Shown here piece after piece: positions 1 to 6,429 of a DNA stretch of 64,000 bases. Position numbers and translations under genes: made by a program. The notes beneath the pieces are model-generated. The model was not told the origin of the DNA. It was given only the letters and a program-made list of their open reading frames with translations, and ran no database searches. This DNA is from VRUE01 sp963718755 (GTDB lineage Bacteria > Actinomycetota > Thermoleophilia > Solirubrobacterales > 70-9). Each line of letters opens with the position of its first letter. Within the stretch, counting starts at the first letter, position 1. Location of the stretch: assembly GCA_963718755.1 (NCBI GenBank), contig OY970376.1:1984001-2048000 (forward strand), read 5' to 3'.

Positions 1-399
1 GGCTCATTCGCGGTGGTCATGCTGCTCAGTGCCGGAGGATCCAGCTCCGGCACTGAGCCAGCACCGCGTCGCTGCGTGTCGCTTTGGAACGCGAGCAAAC
101 GGGGGCTAATCGACGGATACCACAACTTTCATACCCACGGCTACCGGGAGGCCGAGGTTTTCCATTTGGGTTCCAAGGGGGGCAAGGCCAGACGTGGAGC
201 CTGCGCAGTCGCTTTCCCCTCGGCGACCCTCGACCCGGAGCGAGTCGCTGCCGTGAAGGTCCAGCGAGCGGGGCGCTGGCGACCGCTCGGCGAAAGCGAC
301 GGGGTAAGCGAGCTTCGCCTCTCTGAGCTTCAAGCCGAAGCCATCGAGGGAGCAAACGTGGCCCTGGGGCCGGATGGGACGCTGAAGCCGTACGACTAG
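1..399 (+). CDS. hypothetical exported protein, 5' end outside window
   Basis: The frame is open from the first base, so the true start probably lies left of the window; GTG at 13 or ATG at 19 are the only internal starts near the edge. The first visible residues (FAVVMLLSAGG) look like the end of a signal peptide, followed by a Ser/Gly/Thr linker. The remaining ~110 residues are polar and carry two Cys (PRRC near the linker, and RGACAV). There is no lipobox Cys in the visible part. I do not recognise the family. It converges on the small zinc-ribbon gene downstream. Reading frame and codon use look genuine; function is unknown. Confidence 0.55.
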   Translation, partial: GSFAVVMLLSAGGSSSGTEPAPRRCVSLWNASKRGLIDGYHNFHTHGYREAEVFHLGSKGGKARRGACAVAFPSATLDPERVAAVKVQRAGRWRPLGESDGVSELRLSELQAEAIEGANVALGPDGTLKPYD

Positions 400-454
400 C
401 GGCAATCAGCGGTGAAGCAACTGCGGCGGCGCCCCCAGAGCGCCGCCGCAGCGC

Positions 455-601
455 CTATTCGAGCTTCCCGATCTTGAAGATCTTCGTGCCGCAGTCGGGG
501 CAGACGCCTTGGATGGCTGGGCGACCGTTTTTCATGGTCACCTGTTTGGCGTCTTTGATCTCTACCTTCTTGCGCTCTTTGACGCAGTAACCCTCGGGCA
601 T
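455..601 (-). CDS. DUF5679-like small zinc-ribbon protein (48 aa)
   Basis: This very short protein begins MPEGYCVKERKKVEI and ends with a CPDCG knuckle followed by TKIFKIGK. A single N-terminal Cys plus a C-terminal CxxC fits the DUF5679 family of ~45-50 residue proteins common in Actinomycetota and Chloroflexota. The start at 601 is chosen because a strong Shine-Dalgarno (AAGGAGA) lies just upstream of that ATG, and because homologues begin with MPEGYC as I recall them; the longer in-frame extension upstream is arginine/proline-rich and looks non-coding. Function is unknown; nucleic-acid binding or metal binding is only inferred from the ribbon. Confidence 0.8.
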   Translation of the reverse strand: MPEGYCVKERKKVEIKDAKQVTMKNGRPAIQGVCPDCGTKIFKIGKLE

Positions 602-691
602 GGGTCTCCTTTCGCTGCCGGTTCCCGGCAAGACTCGCGTTAGGCGCGAGGTGGATTGCGGCGAATGTAACGCAGGGCGGGGACGGGGAAC

Positions 692-707
692 ACGCACAAA
701 CGTGCGT
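692..707. terminator. short hairpin after membrane protein gene
   Basis: ACGCAC-AAAC-GTGCGT forms a 6-bp stem with a 4-base loop, 13 bases beyond the stop of the minus-strand membrane protein gene. There is no T-tract, so a terminator role is only suggested by its position. Confidence 0.3.
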
Positions 708-720
708 ATCGTTACAAGCG

Positions 721-1200
721 TTACTTCTCGGCCTGCTCCGCTTCGGCTTCGGCGTTCTGCTCTCTGGCCTGTTCGAGCAGATCCTGGATTTTGGCGTTAC
801 CCGCCTTGCCGCCGTCCGCCGACCCCTCGGTGGCACTGCCGGTGCCGCCCGGGGAGGAGCCGCCGCCGGCTCCCACGCCGCCGGTCCCATCGTCTTCGCT
901 GCCATCGGATTTCGGCTCCGGTGCCGGTTCGGGGGCAGGCTCCGGTTCGGTTGGCTCGGCTGGTTCGGGCGCCGGGGTGGCCGTGCCGGCGGCCGCGGCG
1001 TCGATTTGCGCTTCGAGTTCCTGTTGCAGCTCCTGCACGTCGCGCTCGCTGACCGAGCTCTCGCGGGCGTCGATCGCGAGGTAGATCGCCGCGCCGCCGA
1101 GGCCGATTGCGATCACGGCGAGGGCGAGGAAGACGCGCGTGCGCTTGTCGAGCTTGCGCTCGACCTCGCCGATCCATGCCCGCAGGCCCTCCAGCGACAT
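721..1200 (-). CDS. hypothetical single-pass membrane protein with Pro/Glu-rich linker
   Basis: This 159-residue protein has a short charged N-terminus, one membrane segment around residues 23-44 (VFLALAVIAIGLGGAAIYLA), a short predicted coiled coil (SERDVQELQQELEAQID), a long low-complexity Pro-Glu-Ala then Gly/Ser linker, and a final helical segment (IQDLLEQAREQNAEAEAEQ). The N-terminus is probably cytoplasmic. The layout resembles small actinobacterial proteins with a helical anchor and an extracytoplasmic coiled coil, but I do not recognise a named family. It is transcribed divergently from the thiolase cluster. Confidence 0.65.
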   Translation of the reverse strand: MSLEGLRAWIGEVERKLDKRTRVFLALAVIAIGLGGAAIYLAIDARESSVSERDVQELQQELEAQIDAAAAGTATPAPEPAEPTEPEPAPEPAPEPKSDGSEDDGTGGVGAGGGSSPGGTGSATEGSADGGKAGNAKIQDLLEQAREQNAEAEAEQAEK

Positions 1201-1257
1201 CGCCCTAACTTAGTCGAGGACGGCGCCGGACTGCCGGGTCAAATACCCTCCTGGTCC

Positions 1258-1279
1258 GCGCTTCCCACCGGGGAAGCGC
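1258..1279. promoter_or_regulatory. hairpin in the leader of the thiolase gene
   Basis: GCGCTTCCC-ACCG-GGGAAGCGC is a perfect 9-bp stem with a 4-base loop, 37 bases before the thiolase ATG and between the divergent membrane-protein and thiolase genes. It could be a leader structure or an operator; sequence alone cannot decide. Confidence 0.35.
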
Positions 1280-1316
1280 CCCCGACTCCCCACCCAGAGA
1301 CCAAGGAGATCCACAG

Positions 1317-2477
1317 ATGCCCGAGGCCGTAATCGTCGACACCATCCGCACGCCGATCGGCCGCGCCTTCAAGGGCTCGCTGGCCCAGCTGCGCCCCGAC
1401 GAGATGGGCGCTTACGTCGTCGACGAGATGCTCGAGCGCAATCCGCAGGTCGACCCGGCCCTGGTCGAAGACCTCTTCTGCGGTTGCGGCATGCCGCAGG
1501 GCCTGCAGGCGTTCAACATCGGGCGCATCATCTCGCTGCTCTCCGAGAAGCTGCCCCAGGAGGTAAACGGGGTCACCGTCTCCCGCTACTGCTCCTCCAG
1601 CCTCGACGCGATCCGCCACGCCGGCAACGCGATCAAGGCCGGCGAGGGCGACGTCTACATCGCCGCCGGGGTCGAGTGGGTGAGTCGCTACAACGAGCGC
1701 ACCGAGCCCGCCGGCGTCGAGGACCAGAACCCGAACCTGCAGGGCAACGACGGCCAGCCAAACGCCTACATCGAGATGGGCAAGACCGCGGTCAACGTCG
1801 CCGAAAGATACGAGGTCAGCCGCGCCGACATGGACAAGTTCGCGCAGCGCTCGCAGGAGCTCGCCGTGCAGTCCCAGGAGGACGGCTTCTTCGACCGGGA
1901 GATCGTCCCGGTGAAGCTGCCCGACGGCACCGAGGTCGCCAAGGACGACGGCCCCCGCGCCAGCTCCACGCTGGAGAAGCTCTCGCAGCTGGAGGAGTCC
2001 TTCGGCGGCGGCGGCGTCACCGCCGGCAACTCCTGCCCGCTGAACGACGGCGCCGCCGCGGTGCTCTTGATGAGCGACACCAAGGCCAAGGAGCTGGGCC
2101 TGACCCCGCGCGCCCGCATCGTCACCGCCGCCACCTACGGCAACGAGCCCGAGTACATGGGCGTCGCCCCGATCGGCGCCGTCAAGAAGGTGCTGGAGCG
2201 ATCCGGGATGACGATGGACGACGTCGACACGGTCGAGCTAAACGAGGCCTTCGCCGCCCAGGTGATCCCGATCATGGACGAGTGCGACATTGCGCCGGAG
2301 AAGCTCAACACCCACGGCGGCGCGATCGCCCTCGGCCACCCCTTCGGCATGACCGGCGCCCGCATCATGGGCACCCTGCTCAACGTGATGGAGACCGACG
2401 ACCACCAGGTCGGCATCGAGACCATGTGCGTGGCGGGCGGGCAAGGCAAGGCGATGCTGGTCGAACGGATGAACTGA
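1317..2477 (+). CDS. acetyl-CoA C-acyltransferase (thiolase)
   Basis: A thiolase of usual length (386 aa) that would cleave 3-ketoacyl-CoA with CoA or condense acetyl-CoA units. The nucleophilic Cys is C92 in SRYCSSS, the NEAFAAQ block is near residue 309, the active-site His is H341 in GGAIALGHPFG, and the second catalytic Cys is C371 in CVAGGQG. A clear Shine-Dalgarno (AAGGAGAT) precedes the ATG. It is the first gene of a tight run with a crotonase, a Baeyer-Villiger-type monooxygenase and a hotdog thioesterase, suggesting catabolism of a fatty, cyclic or ketone substrate. Whether it is degradative (FadA-like) or biosynthetic is not settled by sequence. Confidence 0.93.
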   Translation: MPEAVIVDTIRTPIGRAFKGSLAQLRPDEMGAYVVDEMLERNPQVDPALVEDLFCGCGMPQGLQAFNIGRIISLLSEKLPQEVNGVTVSRYCSSSLDAIRHAGNAIKAGEGDVYIAAGVEWVSRYNERTEPAGVEDQNPNLQGNDGQPNAYIEMGKTAVNVAERYEVSRADMDKFAQRSQELAVQSQEDGFFDREIVPVKLPDGTEVAKDDGPRASSTLEKLSQLEESFGGGGVTAGNSCPLNDGAAAVLLMSDTKAKELGLTPRARIVTAATYGNEPEYMGVAPIGAVKKVLERSGMTMDDVDTVELNEAFAAQVIPIMDECDIAPEKLNTHGGAIALGHPFGMTGARIMGTLLNVMETDDHQVGIETMCVAGGQGKAMLVERMN

Positions 2478-2486
2478 GGTAGGACG

Positions 2487-3407
2487 ATGGAGGGGCGACT
2501 CGAGACGCTGACCTACGAGAGCAGCGATCGGGTCGCCCGCATCACCCTGAACCGGCCCGAGCGCGGCAACGGGATCGTGCCGCGGATGCCGGCCGAGCTC
2601 GCCGCCTGCGTCGAGCGGGCGAACCTCGATCCAGAGGTTCACGTCATCGCCCTCGCCGGCAACGGCAGCGGCTTTTGCGGCGGCTACGACCTGGTCGCGT
2701 CGGCCGAGGGCGACATGAGCGGGCTGGGCGGGGTCGAGGCGCCGCCTGGCTCTCCCGTCGACCCGGCGACGATCGGCGCCAACCACATGCCCGAGTCAAA
2801 CTGGGACCCGGTCACCGACTTCCAGTTCATGTCGCGCAACGTGCGCGGCTTCATGAGCCTCTTCCATTCCGAGAAGCCGGTGCTCTGCAAGGTGCACGGC
2901 TACTGCGTCGCCGGCGGCACCGACATGGCCCTCTGCTCGGATCTGCTGGTGATCGGCGCCGACGCCAAGATCGGCTACCCGCCCGCGCGCGTCTGGGGAT
3001 CGCCGACGACCGCGATGTGGGCGGCGCGGCTGGGGCCGATGCGGGCCAAGCGGCTGCTCCTGACCGGCGACTCGCTGAGCGGCGAGCAGGCGGCGGAGTG
3101 GGGGCTGGCGACCGAGGCGCCGCCGCCGGATCAGCTCGACGAGCGCTTCGAGGCGCTGCTGGAGCGGGTCGCGCGGATGCCGATCAACCAGCTGGTGATG
3201 ATGAAGATGCTGGTCAACCAGTCGCTCTACGCACAGGGCTTGCACCAGACGCAGCTGCTCGGCACGTTCTTCGACGGCATCGCCCGCCACACCGAGGAGG
3301 GCCACGACTTCGTCCGCCGCGCCGCCGAGGGCGGCTTCAAGCAGGCGGTGCGGGAACGCGACGAGCCCTATGGTGATTTCGGCCTCGGGGGCTTCGGTGT
3401 CGAGTAG
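2487..3407 (+). CDS. crotonase / enoyl-CoA hydratase-like protein, atypical active site
   Basis: A 306-residue crotonase-fold protein starting nine bases after the thiolase stop, with a GAGGTAGG ribosome site. The first oxyanion-hole region is GFCGGYDL and the second is CVAGGTDMALCSD. The two acidic residues of classical enoyl-CoA hydratase (Glu in GGxxELA and Glu in the QPE segment) are replaced: the first position is Asp (GGTD) and the second segment reads GYPPARVWG with no Glu. Simple syn-hydration is therefore doubtful; other crotonase reactions (isomerisation, hydrolysis, retro-Claisen cleavage) are possible. The 3' end overlaps the next gene by 38 bases, implying translational coupling. 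Confidence 0.88.
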   Translation: MEGRLETLTYESSDRVARITLNRPERGNGIVPRMPAELAACVERANLDPEVHVIALAGNGSGFCGGYDLVASAEGDMSGLGGVEAPPGSPVDPATIGANHMPESNWDPVTDFQFMSRNVRGFMSLFHSEKPVLCKVHGYCVAGGTDMALCSDLLVIGADAKIGYPPARVWGSPTTAMWAARLGPMRAKRLLLTGDSLSGEQAAEWGLATEAPPPDQLDERFEALLERVARMPINQLVMMKMLVNQSLYAQGLHQTQLLGTFFDGIARHTEEGHDFVRRAAEGGFKQAVRERDEPYGDFGLGGFGVE

Positions 3408-4920
3408 CAACGGATCAAACGGGGCCAGCGGAGCCCCGGGGCGCTCGCGCTCGATCGCCATCGTCGGCGGCGGTTTTGGCGGGGTCGGCGCCGCGGTGAT
3501 GCTGAAACGTGCCGGCTATGAGGACGTCACCGTGTTCGAGAAGGGCGAGCGGGTCGGCGGGGTCTGGCACGCCAACACCTATCCCGGCGCCGCCTGCGAC
3601 ATCCCCTCGCACCTCTACGAGTTCTCCTTCGCGCCCAACCGCTGGTCGCGGCGCTTCGCCCCGCAGGCCGAGATTCAGGCTTACGTCGAGGGCGTGGCGC
3701 GCCGCTTCGGGGTGCGGGACAGGATCCACACCGGGGTCGAAGTGAAGAGCGCGCGCTGGGACGAGGAGCGCAGCCGCTGGGTGCTCGAGACCAGCGCCGG
3801 CCCGCACGCAGCCGAGGTCCTGATCACCGCCTGCGGTCAGCTCTCGGTCCCCAAGGCGCCGCCCATCCCCGGCCTGGAGAGCTTTGACGGTCCCGCCTTC
3901 CACACCGCCGAGTGGCGGCACGACGTCGACCTCGCCGGCAAGCGCGTCGCCGTGATCGGCACCGGCTGCAGCGCGATCCAGGTCGTGCCGGCGATCCAGC
4001 CCGAAGTCGCCCGGCTCGACGTCTACCAGCGCTCGCCCGGCTGGACGATCCCGAAGATGGACTACGCCTACCCGGACTGGGCACACGATCTCTTCAGGCG
4101 GTTTCCGGCGGTGCGGCGGCTCGACCGCGCCGTCATCTTCGGCTTCATGGAGCTGGGTGCGGCGGCGATGACGCGCCACCGCTGGATGCTTCCCGCCTTC
4201 CGCGCCGCCGCACGCCGCCAGATCACGGCGGCGATCGAGGACCCGGAGCTGCGCAGCAGGGTGATGCCGAGCGACGAGCTCGGCTGCAAGCGGACGATGC
4301 TCACCGACGACTGGTATCCCGCCCTGACCCGGGAGAACGTCGAGCTGGTCTCCGAGCGGATCGCTGCGGTGACCGCAACCGGCGTACGCGACGAGAGCGG
4401 CGTCGAGCGAGCGGTCGACGTGCTCGTTCTCGCCACCGGCTTCGCCAGCCATGCCTTCGTTGCGCCGATGGAGATCGCCGGCCGCGACGGTCGCACGCTG
4501 GCGCAGGAGTGGGCGGAGGTGGCCCGTGCCTACTTCGGTCTCAGCGTCCCCGGCTTCCCCAACATGTTCCTGCTCTATGGGCCGAACACGAACGGCGGCA
4601 CCGGCTCGGTCATCTACACGATCGAGGCCGGCGTCAACCACGCGATCGCCGCGCTGCGCGCGCTGGACCGAGCCGAGGCGAGCCGGATCGAAGTGCGCCG
4701 CGAGGCGGCGGAGCGCTTCGACGGTGAGCTGCGCGCCGCCCTCTCCGGCACCGTCTGGCACAGCGGCTGCACCAACTGGTACGTCGACGAGAACGGCAAC
4801 GACCCGAGCCAGTGGCCGTGGACCTGGAGCAACTACCGGCGGCGTACGGCGCGCCTCGAGCCCGGCGCCTACGAGATGGACGGCGCCCCGGCGCCGGCTT
4901 CGGCATCTGCCCTGGGGTAG
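3370..4920 (+). CDS. FAD/NADPH-dependent Baeyer-Villiger-type monooxygenase
   Basis: This 516-residue flavoprotein has an N-terminal FAD-binding GxGxxG (IVGGGFGGVGAA, about residues 31-42), the Baeyer-Villiger fingerprint FxGxxxHxxxW (FDGPAFHTAEW), then a second NADPH-binding GxGxxA/G (VIGTGCSAIQ). A conserved LATGFASHAF segment follows. Such enzymes insert oxygen next to a carbonyl, giving esters or lactones. The ATG at 3370 lies inside the crotonase gene; GTG at 3373 or 3397 are alternatives because the first ~25 residues are Ser/Gly-rich and unlikely to be folded. The substrate is unknown; the neighbouring thiolase, crotonase and thioesterase suggest the product enters acyl-CoA catabolism. 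Confidence 0.9.
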   Translation: MVISASGASVSSSNGSNGASGAPGRSRSIAIVGGGFGGVGAAVMLKRAGYEDVTVFEKGERVGGVWHANTYPGAACDIPSHLYEFSFAPNRWSRRFAPQAEIQAYVEGVARRFGVRDRIHTGVEVKSARWDEERSRWVLETSAGPHAAEVLITACGQLSVPKAPPIPGLESFDGPAFHTAEWRHDVDLAGKRVAVIGTGCSAIQVVPAIQPEVARLDVYQRSPGWTIPKMDYAYPDWAHDLFRRFPAVRRLDRAVIFGFMELGAAAMTRHRWMLPAFRAAARRQITAAIEDPELRSRVMPSDELGCKRTMLTDDWYPALTRENVELVSERIAAVTATGVRDESGVERAVDVLVLATGFASHAFVAPMEIAGRDGRTLAQEWAEVARAYFGLSVPGFPNMFLLYGPNTNGGTGSVIYTIEAGVNHAIAALRALDRAEASRIEVRREAAERFDGELRAALSGTVWHSGCTNWYVDENGNDPSQWPWTWSNYRRRTARLEPGAYEMDGAPAPASASALG

Positions 4921-4932
4921 GGTCACGCCGCG

Positions 4933-5385
4933 ATGAGCGACGCTCCTCCTCACCCCAGCGCCAGGATCACCCCGGAGACGGCGCGCGGCTTCCTTCCCGG
5001 CAGCTTCCCCGGCGACCTCGGGATCGAGCCGCTGGAGATCGAGGACACGCACTCGCGGGGGCGGATCGTCGTCGACAAGCGCCACCTGCACCCGGGCGGC
5101 TTCGTCCACGGCGGCGTCTGGACGGCGCTCGGCGACACGGTCGCTGCCTGGGCGACCTTCCGCGGCATCCCCGCCGGACACAACTTCACCACGATCGAGC
5201 TGAAGCTGAACGTCTTCGCCGCCGGCGTGCTCGGCGACGAGATCGTCGCCGTCGGTGAGCCCCTGCACGCCGGTAAGAGCACCGTGGTGATTGAGGTGAG
5301 GATGGAGCGGCGCCGCGAGGGCACCGAGCCCCGGCTGGCGGCGAACTTGATCGTCAGCCAGTTCGTCCTGCCTGCGGCTGCCTGA
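4933..5385 (+). CDS. PaaI-family hotdog thioesterase
   Basis: A 150-residue single hotdog domain with the characteristic HPGGFVHGGVWTALGDT helix motif and the TIELKLNVF strand seen in PaaI/YdiI-type acyl-CoA thioesterases, which hydrolyse aryl- or acyl-CoA to free acid. It begins 12 bases after the monooxygenase stop and is the last gene of the catabolic run. Its stop codon overlaps the left arm of a 17-bp inverted repeat. Substrate specificity is unknown. Confidence 0.88.
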   Translation: MSDAPPHPSARITPETARGFLPGSFPGDLGIEPLEIEDTHSRGRIVVDKRHLHPGGFVHGGVWTALGDTVAAWATFRGIPAGHNFTTIELKLNVFAAGVLGDEIVAVGEPLHAGKSTVVIEVRMERRREGTEPRLAANLIVSQFVLPAAA

Positions 5386-5494
5386 CCGGCGCATCTCGGC
5401 GTCCTCGGTCGGCCGCCTTCGGGTCACGCACTGGAGTGCGCTCCCCTCGTCGGCCTCCCTGCGTCCTTGATCTGCCTGGTCAGGCAGCCGCAGG
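5371..5494. repeat. 17-bp inverted repeat enclosing 90 bp at a gene junction
   Basis: CCTGCGGCTGCCTGACC (5371-5387) is exactly complementary to GGTCAGGCAGCCGCAGG (5478-5494). The left arm contains the last codons and stop of the thioesterase gene and the right arm ends 13 bases before the GTG of the next gene. The enclosed part carries a small GCACTGGAGTGC palindrome. It is similar in layout to other long-arm inverted repeats in this window. Confidence 0.6.
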
Positions 5495-5507
5495 CCACAA
5501 TGAACTG

Positions 5508-6059
5508 GTGTTTGCCTACGTTTTCGGCTACGCCTCACTGGTCGCGCTCGGCGACGCCAAGGCTCTACCCGGTCGGCTGCGCGGCTACCGCCGCTGCTGG
5601 GGGGCGGCGATGAACAACTGGGAGGGCGGCGAGGTCGCCAAGCACTGGCTCGACCGCGAGAGCGGCGAGCGGCCGCATATTCGCGTTGCCTACCTCGATC
5701 TGCGCGAGCAGGAGGGATCAGCTGTGAACGGTCTGGCGTTACCGGTCGACGCGGATCGCCTGGCGGAGCTCGACGCCAGGGAGGTCAACTACACCCGAAT
5801 CGATGCCTCGGCAGCCTTCGAGCCGACCGTGCGAGGCCCGGTCTTCACCTACGTCGGTCTTGCCGCCGCTCGCGAGCGCTGCCGGCAGGGCGTCGCCGAG
5901 GGCAACCTCTTCGTCAGCAGCGACTACGCGAACTCGGTGCGACGCGCGTTCGAGCGCCTCGCCCCCGGAGCATTGGCCGAGTTCGACCGCACCACCGATC
6001 CGCGGCCCTTCCCCGAACGCGACCTCCGCGTCATCCCGCCCAGACGTGCCGGTGCGTAG
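5508..6059 (+). CDS. gamma-glutamylcyclotransferase-like protein
   Basis: The protein opens VFAYVFGYASLV, the substrate-loop signature (YxFGYGSL-like) of the gamma-glutamylcyclotransferase (GGCT/AIG2) fold, followed by the GRLRGYRR strand typical of the family. It is 183 residues from GTG 5508. A longer form from GTG 5436 exists, but its extra residues are low-complexity and lie inside the preceding inverted repeat, so GTG 5508 is preferred. A catalytic acid is plausible in the middle region (REVNYTR), as in the wider family. Its last five codons and stop are supplied by a 50-bp palindromic element (6043-6092). Activity on gamma-glutamyl amines or peptides is inference. Confidence 0.72.
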   Translation: MFAYVFGYASLVALGDAKALPGRLRGYRRCWGAAMNNWEGGEVAKHWLDRESGERPHIRVAYLDLREQEGSAVNGLALPVDADRLAELDAREVNYTRIDASAAFEPTVRGPVFTYVGLAAARERCRQGVAEGNLFVSSDYANSVRRAFERLAPGALAEFDRTTDPRPFPERDLRVIPPRRAGA

Positions 6060-6092
6060 AGGTCCATATGGTCATCGGAGCACCGGCACGTC
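6043..6092. repeat. family A 50-bp palindromic element, copy A5
   Basis: Exactly 50 bp with ends GACGTGCCG and CGGCACGTC and centre CCATATGG at element positions 22-29. The interior differs from the other copies, but outer arms pair for at least 13 bases (GACGTGCCGGTGC with GCACCGGCACGTC). TAG at element positions 15-17 is the stop of the GGCT-like gene. Confidence 0.85.
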
Positions 6093-6112
6093 CTTGGCCT
6101 TGCATGTGACCG

Positions 6113-6152
6113 GACGCGCTCGCGCGGCGGGAGGGTGCCGCGCGAGCGCGTC
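6113..6152. terminator. strong GC hairpin, probable terminator
   Basis: A perfect 16-bp stem (GACGCGCTCGCGCGGC with its complement at 6137-6152) around an 8-base loop, ~55 bases after the GGCT-like gene and in the convergent interval with the P-type ATPase gene. No T-run follows; it may work as a strong-stem terminator or mRNA end protector. Confidence 0.55.
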
Positions 6153-6370
6153 TAGGACCGCCGCGCAGGGAGTCGCGGGGGCTCCGGTCGGGGCGAACGC
6201 CTCGTCGAAGCCACCCGGGTCCGGTGGGTAGCCCCGGGCACGGGAGAGAGTCGCGCCTGCTCCAGGGTCGTCCCCATGTCCACACGCTAGGCGCCAGCTT
6301 CGGGCGATCACATGGCCCAGCGTCGAAAATCAGCCGCCCTCCCCTGGACAGCGGGCGAACCAGCTTCGTG
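6153..6370. other. convergent intergenic spacer, nothing recognised
   Basis: Part of the ~370-base gap between the GGCT-like gene and the convergent ATPase gene. Outside the 50-bp palindrome, the GC hairpin and the tandem repeat at its right end, I see no coding potential, tRNA or further repeat here. Confidence 0.5.
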
Positions 6371-6429
6371 GAAGCATTTGGGGGCCTATAGACCTCCAAA
6401 TGCTTCCCCTATAGACCTCCAAATGCTTC
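6371..6429. repeat. 22-bp tandem repeat and inverted arm at the ATPase 3' end
   Basis: CCTATAGACCTCCAAATGCTTC occurs at 6385-6406 and again at 6408-6429, and GAAGCATTTGG at 6371-6381 is the inverse complement of the last 11 bases of each unit. The first arm can therefore pair with either copy, giving two mutually exclusive hairpins. The second unit runs into the stop codon of the P-type ATPase gene. Confidence 0.7.

Noticed and set aside
3415..5538. 707-codon open frame on the minus strand
   Set aside because: Antisense shadow of the Baeyer-Villiger-type monooxygenase and thioesterase.
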